From: Siphonodentalium dalli
Taxonomy: Eukaryota > Mollusca > Scaphopoda > Gadilida > Siphonodentaliidae
Direction of reading: 5' to 3'
Assembly: GCA_032622095.1 (NCBI GenBank)
Contig: CP136069.1
Coordinates: 188,285,122 to 188,349,121, forward strand
Length of the DNA stretch: 64,000 nucleotides
The notes under the pieces were generated by a model, which was not told the origin of the DNA, did no database searches, and worked only from the letters and a program-made list of their open reading frames with translations. Below, one piece after another: positions 34,425-44,900 of the stretch. A program made the position numbers and the translations under genes. Each line of letters opens with the position of its first letter. Positions within the stretch are counted from its first letter, which is position 1.

Positions 34425-35590
34425 CACATCAATCTTCACGGTCTATAGTACACCACTTAATCTGACCCCAATTGATAGGTGCAACATAGCAATAGTAAGT
34501 TATTATACCAACAAATGTTGCCGTCATTATAGCATATTATACATAGTTACTCAAGAACTATAATGTTGAGGATAAAAGAATGTTGAGGATAAAAGATAAC
34601 TAATTATTATTTACTTCATCAAACACAATCGCGTTCAATTCGTTCCTAATTGTGTTATACGTTTCATTTTTGATTTCCGCTTGACAATCGACAATACAAT
34701 TACTTATATTCGTTTATTTCGTTGCATACAGTTTGAAAGGAGACTTAACCTGTTGACCCCACTAACATTGCGACGTGTATCTCGCCATCACGATATTATA
34801 TTACACACGGCTATTCAAGAACTATAAGATCCAAGTGGAGGTTGGGGATAAAGTTATCTAATTATTTTACTTCATCAAACACAATCGCGTTCAATTTGTT
34901 CCCAATTGTGTTAGGAGTTTCATTTTTAATTGCTCTGCCTGACAATCGACAATCAAATTATATGTATTCGTATATTTCGTTGAATAAACTTTGAAAGGAG
35001 ACTGAACCTTTTGGCACCACGAAAGTTGAAACTTGAATGTTTGGCATAGGACATTTCCTACAAAGACGAGGTCAAATAGACTAAATATTTCCCGTTGTAA
35101 TTGATACATTCGTTACATCACCCAATTACGAGGAAATATACATGTCGTCATGTTAGTTGACTTACAGAACGTCTTCAGACATTGGGTTCTCTTATGTCTT
35201 GTCAGACTCCCGGTCACACCGAACTTCTTCTGACAAACGTCGCACTCGTAAGGGCGTTCACCAGTGTGAATTGTCAGGTTGTCGGACTGACTGGGAACAA
35301 TCTTACATATTCGTATGATTGATTACCTATGTGTTCTCGTGTGCTTAAACAGGGAATCGGACTCACTAGATACCTCCTGGTACACATCACACTCGTATGG
35401 GCGATCGACTGCGTGGAATCTCTTGTTTCGGTATGTCTTAAAGCTATTCGACACCCGTCACACTCGTATGGTCGATTACCGGTATGGATTCTTTTTTCAT
35501 GGAACCGGAATCACTAAATTCCTTCGGCCACAAATCACACTCGTATAGGTGATAGCCGCTATGGATTATCGGGTTGTCTTTGTCATGAAA
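34425..35590 (-). repeat. Inverted duplication, right arm
   Basis: 34430-34740 matches 33520-33830 in reverse (for example AGTACACCACTTAATCTGAC). A further direct partial repeat of 34560-34750 follows at 34830-35010, so the arm contains an extra local duplication. Confidence 0.75.
35160..35590 (-). pseudogene. Decayed C2H2 zinc-finger array (inverted-duplication arm 2)
   Basis: Read on the minus strand, this shows four or five finger relics. The last, at 35180-35260, reads [20 protein letters not shown] with the expected preceding TGERPYE-like linker. Earlier fingers have Cys-to-Trp or frameshift damage. It is better preserved than its mirror copy at 32735-33325. Confidence 0.7.
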
Positions 35591-35594
35591 ATCG

Positions 35595-36545
35595 TCCATA
35601 TCAACACAGGCAAACAAACACACTGTGTCACTTAAACAAATATCTGGTATTCTGTGGTATCATATCAGGGTGATTGGTACCAGGTAATTTTACTTTGGTA
35701 AAATTCATCCGGTGAATGGTCACCAAATTATACGCACACATGTAGATATACCCTACCTACCCATCGATTAAAGTGTCACCACCCATGTATTTCACAAATG
35801 TATTTTACCGGGATGTAAGTATACATGTGGGATTCTACTAGAGTAATTCTACCAGAGAAATTATACCGGGGTAATTTACATTGATATTAGGGTAAAGTTA
35901 CCACGATAGTGCCGAGGTGCGCATTCAGAAGCTTTAACATTTGAGATAACAGAATCGAGACTATATGAATCACACGCGTGATTACATAAGGTGTTAAACT
36001 TCTGGATTTAGCCTACTTATTTATAAGAATATTCTTGTCTCATTCTGTTAACGTTTGAGTATGACACCGGGTACAATTGTTTTCACTGATTAACGAACAA
36101 GACATGATTCTATTCTCACAAAAGAGACACATCAGGTGGGTAATGCGCTATTGTGGTAAAAGCCATGTAAAGTCCATGTAAAAATGACACCCTTGTAAAT
36201 TCCAAGTAAATCCATAATGCACCCCATTACATTATAATCTGGTAAATCCTGCTGTATTACCATTACATACAAAACATTAACCAACATTGGAGCCTATGTA
36301 CCAGCACTTTTTGTTTAAATTGGCTGGACTCCACCTTGCAGAGTTGTTTCCGTTTTGGACTTAAATATACAAAAACCGACCCACCTAAATTATTGTCCCC
36401 AGCTGAAATACTTTTTGTGTGATCAGTAGTTTAAGTCTGAACTGCTATAAGGACAACATACCAGACTTTAGTCTAGAAATGCGTACTATCATTCCCCATT
36501 GTATCACTTGCATATTATTGTATGGCACTACATCACCGCATTCGT
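35595..36545. other. Gene-free stretch
   Basis: A+T-rich and non-coding. Several GGTAA(A/T)TT(T/A)AC-like motifs recur between 35660 and 36250 without a regular period. Confidence 0.4.
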
Positions 36546-36547
36546 GA

Positions 36548-36598
36548 TATGTCATATGGGTTTTGATATGTGACTTCAGAGCATTAGCTTGAGTAAAC
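36548..36598 (-). pseudogene. Zinc-finger gene fragment (inverted)
   Basis: Minus-strand TACTCAAGCTAATGCTCTGA and ACATATCAAAACCCATATG match the seventh finger region of the gene at 55973 (57330-57372). The fragment is cut off where a G-run begins at 36599. Confidence 0.65.
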
Positions 36599-36950
36599 GG
36601 GGGGGGGGGGTTCTCCACCTTGAAATTCTCAACTGCACCCCACCCTCTTCTTGAACTGGCCCAAACTCACAAGTTTGCGTAATTCCAATTGCACCCTCCC
36701 CTTTGGGCTTTGATTTTCCCCAACTGTTACTCCACAGGCCTGGATAGTAGCCTATACTGCATGGATCAGTAGTAATGTGCCCACTAGCGCCAGGGAGGAA
36801 AAGCTAGAATCTTCCACCAAGCATGAGAATATTTTGAGATTAGAACGTGAACATTGCAAAATTCTAACTAAAAAATAAATGACACCCGATTTATTTTTCT
36901 TAAATTAATTAGCAGTTTTTTGTACTGGACATGAGGGAGGGGTCTGGACA
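36599..36950 (+). mobile_element. hAT-like element fragment
   Basis: The G-run is followed by TTCTCCACCTTGAAATTCTC and AACTGCACCCCACCC, matching the G/C-rich subterminal region of the 23899 element. A GTACTGGACATGAGGGAGGG-like block lies near the end. The terminal CAGGGACG is missing. Confidence 0.6.
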
Positions 36951-37135
36951 CAACCGTACAGGTCGTCCATACCAATTCGAAATATTCGGGCTCACGATTA
37001 CTCAAGATAATGCTCTAAAGTCACATATCAAAACCCACACTGGCGTCCGACCACACGCCTGCTACATATGTGGTAGCCCGGTCACTGGCTCAGTCTACTC
37101 TGCTCACTACTCCGTGACGTAACTCTCCCGACATG
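36951..37135 (+). pseudogene. Zinc-finger gene fragment
   Basis: Translation gives PYQFEIFGLTITQDNALKSH and then TGVRPHACYICG. This is the seventh and eighth finger of the 55973 gene, with both cysteines of the first finger changed to Phe. It marks the start of the decayed paralogue of the gene's 3' end. Confidence 0.75.
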
Positions 37136-37655
37136 CTGAAAAAGTTACGCTTTGACGTATGAAGGCATAGAGCTAGCGTCTAGTCTCCATCTGTGGTGGA
37201 GGCTTCACGCAATCAATGACGCGACGCATAGCGGACTAGCATCACTAAATTCACCCTCTGGAGACCTCACTTGCTTTGGCCTCATCTTCTCTGGAAAGTT
37301 TCTTTATTATAAAATTTCTATAGAAACTTCTTCACATAGATTCAATTTATATTTTAGTTGTTTCTCTATATCTTCAAATTGGCAGACGAAACGTTGCATA
37401 AACGAGGTTCCCAATGGGTGTATATCACAAAATTCACCATTTGGAAACTTCAATCTGAGTCTATGTCTCCCATAGCAGATGCGGACTAAGCAGAATGAGG
37501 TCACCAGAGGGGGGATTTGGTGATGCTAGCGCGCTATATATGTGGGATAGCGACACTAAATTCCCTCTGGGGAGCTCAATTCTGCAAATGACAGGCACAC
37601 TGAACTCAGGCTCGGCTGTGTGTGTTGTCTAGAAGGATGGTGATAGATCATTCCA
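37136..37655. other. Non-coding stretch with small inverted repeat
   Basis: AGCATCACTAAATTCACCCT near 37228 is inverted as AATTTGGTGATGCT near 37512-37528, so a small inverted-repeat insertion may split the paralogous block. 37625-37665 matches 57545-57580 (GATAGATCATTCCA-GAAT). Confidence 0.5.
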
Positions 37656-37659
37656 CGAA

Positions 37660-38735
37660 TGTCTACTCTGGCTACGAGCTTGAGTTACCAGGAATAGCTT
37701 CATAACGTTACCGGGTTTAATCTCTACTCTGGCTACGAGCTTAAGTTACCAGGAATAACTTCATAACGTTACCGGGTTTAATCTCTACTCTGGCTACGAG
37801 CATAAGTTACCAGGAATAACTTCATAACGTTACCGGGTTTAAATTCTACTCTGGCTACGAGCTTAAGTTACCAGGAATAACTTCATAACGTTACCGGGTT
37901 TAATCTCTACTCTGGCCACGAGCCTAAGTTACCAGGAATAACTTCATAACGTTACCGGGTTTAATCTCTACTCTGGCCACGAGCCTAAGTTACCAGGAAT
38001 AACTTCATAACGTTACCGGGTTTAACCTCTACTCTGGCTACGAGCTTAAGTTACCAGGAATAACTTCATAACGTTACCGGGTTTAAATTCTACTCTGGCT
38101 ACGAGCTTAAGTTACCAGGAATAACTTCATAACGTTACCGGGTTTAACCTCTACTCTGGCTACGAGCCTAAGTTACCAGGAATAACTTCATAACGTTACC
38201 GGGTTTAAATTCTACTCTGGCTACGAGCTTAAGTTACCAGGAATAACTTCATAACGTTACCGGGTTTAATCTCTACTCTGGCTACGAGCCTAAGTTACCA
38301 GGAATAACTTCATAACGTTACCGGGTTTAATCTCTACTCTGGCCACGAGCCTAAGTTACCAGGAATAACTTCATAACGTTACCGGGTTTAATCTCTACTC
38401 TGGCCACGAGCCTAAGTTACCAGGAATAACTTCATAACGTTACCGGGTTTAACCTCTACTCTGGCTACGAGCTTAAGTTACCAGGAATAACTTCATAACG
38501 TTACCGGGTTTAAATTCTACTCTGGCTACGAGCTTAAGTTACCAGGAATAACTTCATAACGTTACCGGGTTTAACCTCTACTCTGGCTACGAGCTTAAGT
38601 TGCCAGGAATAACTTAATAACGTTACCGGGTTTCTGGCTACGAGCCTAAGTTACCAGGAATAACCTCATAACGTTACCGGGTTTCTGGCTACGAGCCTAA
38701 GTTACCAGGAAAAACTTCATAACGTTACTGGGTTT
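37660..38735. repeat. 61-bp minisatellite, 18 units with higher-order structure
   Basis: Each unit contains GGCTACGAGC, AAGTTACCAGGAATAACTTC and ATAACGTTACCGGGTTT. The first fifteen units are about 61 bp. The last three are shorter and lack the TCTACTCT part. Variant markers (AATCTC, AACCTC or AAATTC; GGCTACG or GGCCACG) appear in the same order in units 4-8 and 11-15, which shows a seven-unit block duplication. A single degenerate precursor is at about 57585-57675. Confidence 0.9.
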
Positions 38736-40577
38736 CGAACTATAGCGGAATATGATATCTACGGAAGTAGCCCAAATATACCGGGATATCTTCATGGTAT
38801 GATCTCGGACGTTGACATATTTTTATACCACTGACAAGAAGTTCTAAATATAGTTGTACCGGAGTATAGCCGGTTGTATTTTCATCTAATGTGTTCACTG
38901 CGCACGGTCTACCTACATATTGACTCCGATATTGAGCACGTGTGGTGTATCTAGGCGACTCAAACAATGACACTCGGCGAACAATCGGAAGAGAGAAAAA
39001 TAGTACATTTTGAAAATTAAATCGGTGAATTCTTTGCTTGGAGTTGACTACGCGGTCTGGCGCTCGGTGATATGGGTAACCTTCTCGTCGCCGAAGCGTA
39101 GTCGTAGACAATTCATGCCATATATTTATTAAATTCTGTCGAATAATTTTTATTTCTATTGATACATGTACAGTTGTGTGGGACTTTCTTTCGAACAATG
39201 GAGTCTTGGTCTGATAAAAATGAAATTGTATGCATGGTACAAGTTCAGTTTTACCTCATTTCGTTTAATATCACTTTAGCGATTAGTTTAACATAATTAT
39301 AATCAGGTAAAAGACCATATTAGTTTTCCGAGTGTAATAAAAAGTTAAACTAACCTAGCAACAAAAGGAAACAGATTAACAGATACCCACATGTTGCAAC
39401 GGCCACATGCGTGTGATAGACGCGGAACATCATTGAGGCAATCAAACTTATTTTTTAGTAACTCAGACAATATCATAATATTAAGGGATATAGTGCCGTC
39501 ATGCATTACATAAATCATTCAAGTAGTATGAAAATGTAACTGCTCATGAACAAAATATATTGTAAGATTTCATAGTTAATCCTGATCGGTATTTTGCTAC
39601 CGCATTCTTAGCCCATATGCATGCTACACATCCATTTTATCAACTGCCTTTACAGGTATTCTTTCGGTAACATGCCTTCGTTAGATTATCTTATTCTCGG
39701 TATTGGTTAGCATTTTGTGTAACCGTATGTGTGTGACATCAATGCCAAATAAACATTTGCAATATATTTAAAGTATTATCGACCTATTTCGATATCGGGC
39801 AAAAGTTAACAAGACAGTCAATGACTGTGGGTCGCTCACCAGACTGTAAAGACTGAGAAGACTGGGACTATGAAGACTACAAGTCGGCACTTGTCAAATT
39901 TACTTCAAAATAAGTAGTTAGAGCTCTACACTCAGCTTTGAAATTAAAGTGTTCACATTGACATACATACACGTTCTTAATTCAATTAAATCAGATGTTG
40001 AAATTACTTGCACCTACTTGCACCATAAATGAACATGTGTTTTTAAATCTGAAAAGTGTATGTTATCAGGAACTGATGCTACAGGTAGTTCATACTCACA
40101 TTTAAAAGTTAAAACAGCAAAATAAAAGACAAAGGGTATGAACAGTTTTAAATAACCACAGCAGTTTAAATAAATTTATCCACAATGTGTTTTTTGAATG
40201 CAATTATTTCCTCATCAGAAGCCGGATCAATCCATGATATCTTGTTATGAAATAATAAAGTATTGGGTAAATATTAAAACAAGGAGTCCCCTTCTCTTGA
40301 TCAATGGTCTATTATTTTATATTCAAATTAGTTTTTGTAATTGGTTTTGGAAATAAAAACTACATCCCATTGAACAAATCTGCACCCACCCCACCTCTGT
40401 TGGGACATCCCTGCGAGAATAGGACATATGTGATTTATTTGGATGCCCGACTACCAACTCAACAGGCAATAAAACCCCACCCCATGTTCAATTGAGAAAA
40501 ACATATATGTCCCACTGGTGTAAGTAACATAAACATAAATCAAGACTTTGCAAATAAAACAAAAATATATGAGTTAA

Positions 40578-40798
40578 CCCTTCCATGACTGGAGCTTCCT
40601 GAAGTTTTGCGAAAACCATGTGTCTATGAATGCTCTTATATATAAAGGGAGCCTCACATATATAAGAGAATACATTGGCCTAACATAATTTCCTTGACCT
40701 TGAAAGCCAGTGCATTCTCGTATATATGAGAGGCTCGGGATGGAAGACTCGCATATATAAGAGAATGCACAGGCACAAAGTCTTTTATGCTGAAAGGG
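40578..40798. mobile_element. TTAA-flanked MITE with two internal palindromes, copy 3 (diverged)
   Basis: TTAA at 40574-40577 and 40799-40802 flank CCCTT starts. Two internal palindromes contain CATATATAAGAGAATGCA and TGCATTCTCGTATATATG. The long spacer of copies 1 and 2 is reduced to about 25 bases. Confidence 0.75.
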
Positions 40799-41019
40799 TT
40801 AATACCAATACTAATAATAAACTGTCAAAACAGTCAGTAGTCAAAACATTGGATTAAACTGCATTCATCCAAAGGTTCCAACCACTATCTGCTAGCTAAT
40901 AATGTGCTATAGAGTGTCAGCTGTACGTAGTAAACCCACTGTATTGTGATATCTGCACAGTGAATGTCAAATAGCCTGTACTACAGCTGTAGTCAAGTTA
41001 AAAATAAAATAAAACATAT

Positions 41020-41393
41020 TTGAAGAGTTATGTCCTTGGCTCTGCCCCTATTTGACACAGTGACCCCATTTGAACAAATCTGAACCCCAGTCACCCAAGG
41101 ACCCTCCATACCAAATATAAGCTAAATAAGCCCGATTGTTTTTAAGAATTTGTTTTAAGAATTACTATGGTGGGAAAGAGTTGTGACCCTGGTTTCGAAA
41201 CTATTTGACTAGGTGACCTCATTTTAACAAATCGGAATGTGCGTCACCCAGGGAACATCCACACAAATATGAACCCATTCGATCGTATGGTACCGGAAAA
41301 GATAATTCTTGGCGGAAGGATGGATGGACGGACGGACGAGGAGTGATGATTATAGCTCCACCGGAGACTTTGACTCAGGTCAGCTAAAAAGCG
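41020..41393 (+). repeat. Dispersed repeat with GGACGGACGGACGA end
   Basis: It contains GACCCCATTTGAACAAATCTG and a second diverged copy (GACCTCATTTTAACAAATCGG near 41214), then GGATGGACGGACGGACGAG, GATTATAGCTCCACCGG and GTCAGCTAAAAA. I know this type of ending from repeats abundant in molluscan and related genomes. That is recollection, not a search result. Confidence 0.65.
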
Positions 41394-41640
41394 AATATTA
41401 GTAGGTGTTTTGGAGCGCAAAATCGTCATGTGACCTTAAGTTATTAAAGTTACTCTTTAATTGAAGCGTGTGGCCACCGAAGTTCTTTCAACATATATTG
41501 ATTATAAGACAAAGTGAATTCTGAAGAGGAATAGAAGTTCTGTCTAACAGATATTCAATTTATCTCATAAACGTTAGTTCGCAATTCCTATCGAGAAGAA
41601 TGGAATTTTCGTCAAGCAGAAACACTTGAGAATTGAATAG

Positions 41641-41962
41641 GAACATGAACCAATTTGAACGTGAAATAATAATCACCACGAGAGCGAATTACATAAAAGC
41701 AGTTAAAACAGTAGTATTGAGAATTTTAATCTAAGTTATTTTTCAGGGCCGCCACTTATCAGAATTAACTTAGATTAAAATTCTCTCATCGAAAATTAGT
41801 TCGCAATTCCTATCAAGAAGACTTTCTTTTGCAGTGACAATTTATCTAACATGCAGTGACAATTTATCTGACATTTAAAAAAAGTTATTTTCACCGCCAG
41901 TCTTATATATTCTTTGCTTATTTGTGAAAGAAGTCACTTGCCGAAGTAGTTCCAACAGTCGA
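41641..41962. other. 3' flank of the large minus-strand gene
   Basis: Contains an inverted repeat GAGAATTTTAATCTAAGTTA (41719-41741) with its inverse (41766-41787), and a second copy of TTCGCAATTCCTATCAAGAAG at 41801. No clear polyadenylation signal for the minus-strand gene was found. Confidence 0.5.
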
Positions 41963-44900
41963 TCAGTCATCTGGGGGCTCTTCCTTAATTTTGATATGCA
42001 TAAGACAATTACTATCGGTGGATACATTGATTTCATAGTCTTGGAGTTCTGTTGGTAAAGAGGGATTATATAACCCAGCCATCGATTCTGTATCGGCAAC
42101 ACCACTGCATTGTCCAAGAGAATCGAATCTCAAAGAGTGTTCGTCAGAGGTTTCAAATTCACCGACTTCCTTTTTAATCTGAATTACTTCTTCCTTAACT
42201 ATAGTGACGGTAGTCGCGACAGGGTCTGCTACCTGACTTATACTCTCATCTGGTGTTGGAATTTCTTTATGCTTACTTTTATAAGGGTCCATATTTATTG
42301 AACGCTCGTGTGATTTCGAACCCCCATGTATCTTTAAAGCCATGGCGTTATCGCTTTTTCTCGCGAGATTATTGTATGCCGGTCCTCGGTTACATTCATC
42401 AACAAGCTCCGACGCAGTCTCCATTGGATAACTGACATCCCCGGTTTCCCTCAACGGTCTGGCAGCGTCTAGTGTCGTCTTCAATTGACTCGACTCAACA
42501 TCAATGCTAGCCAAATAGTGGGCGCTGTCGACGACACTGCTCGTGTGTTGAGGTTTCTCATTACGAACAAAGGCCACCCTGGCCTCGGATTTCGATGAGA
42601 ACATCATGTTTATGAGTCTTTGGGAGTACATAAGACAATCGACAAATGTGTGTATTCGCATCGGTTCTTTGTGAGGGAATTCAGGATCGAAGAACTTCTC
42701 CAATATCTTCCAAGCTGGTAGCTCAGAGTTAGTTGATAAAAATTCTCGGATACCTTCTTCGCTTGTTACGGACAAACATCTCGCCGGTAGTAGGTGGGCA
42801 TGATTTCTCAAGTGCAGGCCCCAGGCGTTCAAGCTTTTGAAACTGCGATTGCAGCAGGTGCAGAAAACCAGTATGCTCCCGTCGACGGTATCCGTTACGA
42901 ACGCAGGTGTAATTATCCTGAGCACTCTGGAACACTGCCGGAACGCTGGCCACTCCGGTAGTGTGTCATTATCAGCGATAGGATTGGTTGAAAGAGTAAT
43001 AAAACCACCGAGAAGAGGGGATACCATTATAGTCCGGATGTTTTTTCGCAAACATTCACTCACCATTCGGGCACAGTTGTTGTCATCTCGGAATGAGCTC
43101 ATGAGTTTCATGGAATGGAAGAAATGCAACAGCCGGTGTACGACGAATGTAACGTGAGAGTCATGCTCAGACTCGTCTAGTTTACATAGTAAGCATGTGC
43201 GGCAATTTAAGTCTTGAAACACGTGGCCCTTCAGTTCAGGGTTGTTGAAATTTGACGCACCGATAACACATGGCGAGTTGCCAATAGACACACTAAAGTC
43301 GGCAGTGTAATTCCCCGGCGAAGATTCTTCAATAACCATGAGAACGTAGCATTGCCCTTCGTTGTCAAACAACACCGAGTTGCTTGATGTACCCATGTCA
43401 TTATGACAGCTCAAATGCTCGATAAGAGCACTAGAAAACTTCCCACAATGCATGTCCATACCAGAAACCGGAAGAAAGCCGTTGCAGTGGCCACAGAAGA
43501 ATATTTGGATGTTCATATTGGCCCAGTTCAGACAATGCGTTTTCAAATTTGTTGACACGTGACTGATTAATTTCTCGGCTGATGGCGCAAGAAACGAACA
43601 CTTCGCGCATAACAATGGCATACCCGCGTTACGCTTATCCAACTCAAAAGCCGTTTGAATGATAAGTGCGAGATTATTAGTCTTATTTTGAATGATTTTT
43701 CGAAACAGATCGGTAAACATCGGAGACGCTGCCATGCCCATCTTTTGTAGTTCCAACGTCGGAATTGACTGAGATTGACTTTCCACGATTCCTTTCTTGG
43801 ATACGTTAGACTGATGTGTGTCCCGAGTGTTTACCTGAATGCTGGTTGTTTCCAATCCGTGTATGGCCTTGTTCGACTGATAATCTGCAATATTCCTTTT
43901 ACGAGCCTGTACACCTTCTTGTTCTTCCTTTATCTGAGTGACATCTATTTTGCTGCTTGTATATGTTCCGGTGTCAAATGAGTCATTGTCGTCCATCTCC
44001 CTTAGATTCTCGTGTTTCACAGCGGTTAAGTCACCGCCCGATTTACAACAGTCAGAAGGCGATGATATATCTATATTAGAAGACTGTTGAGTTTCATCAA
44101 CGCGTGTGTTGTCTTGTGTGGATTGTTTTATGGCTGAAAATTTACGCTCGACCGTGTTTTTCTCAGCTGGAACGAACCTTTCCGCAGGCCCGCCTAGTCG
44201 TTGGGCCAAAGAAAATGTTTTAGTTAACATGTCCACACCTGGGCGAAAGGCTAAACGAATAAGTCGCTTAACAGATGCGAAGTCATCAAAGAATATACCA
44301 GGTATGTCGTGTTTTACACTCTTGACCACGGGCGGCCTGTAACAAAACCTGACAAGGAGCGCCCATGCAGGTTCCCCTTCTTCAGTCTCGACTACGTGTT
44401 CAAGACTTCCTCTGTAAGGAAACGATTGACATATCTTATCGATATGTTGCTCCAAATGCATCCCCCATTCACGCACACTGTCAGAACAACCGAAACAGCC
44501 TTCCGTTGCGCACACTATCTTCGTTACCGATTTCGCGAAATCACATAAAAATACGGGGAAAATTAATTTTTCGCCATGAGAGTGGTTGATGAAATGTGAT
44601 CGTATATTCGGTTTCGAGAAAATTGTTTTTATATTTAACACATCAGTTCGATTAACTGTATTGTCTGGAATAACCGTGACCCAGCTGCAAATCGAACACA
44701 ATAACACGAATTGTCTGCTTTGTCGGAAGTTCCTGAATGCTTGAGACGAAGGACACTTTCCTTCGTGTGCCTTGCACCCAGAGCTCCTCATATTGAACAC
44801 TAGTTTTTGATGCGATAAGCTTCCTGTCGATCGTGTCTTGAATGTTGGCGATTTTAATGATACAACGGAACATAAAGAAAGTTCCCTCTCCAAGTTGTCC

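Larger units (their letters stand above)
38736..41640. repeat. Paralogue of the 3' flank of the zinc-finger gene (block A)
   Basis: Collinear matches to block B include GAACTATAGCGGAATATGAT (38727 and 57669), CTTGGAGTTGACT (39040 and 57870), GCAACGGCCACATG (39394 and 58646), GGTAACATGCCTTCGT (39666 and 59586) and TTCGCAATTCCTATCGAGAA (41579 and 59899). The block is interrupted by other repeats at 40578-40798 and 41020-41393. No coding frame survives. Confidence 0.8.

Noticed and set aside
37660-38735. A CRISPR-like array, because of regular repeats
   Set aside because: Units are contiguous 61-bp tandem copies without unique spacers, in a eukaryotic context.
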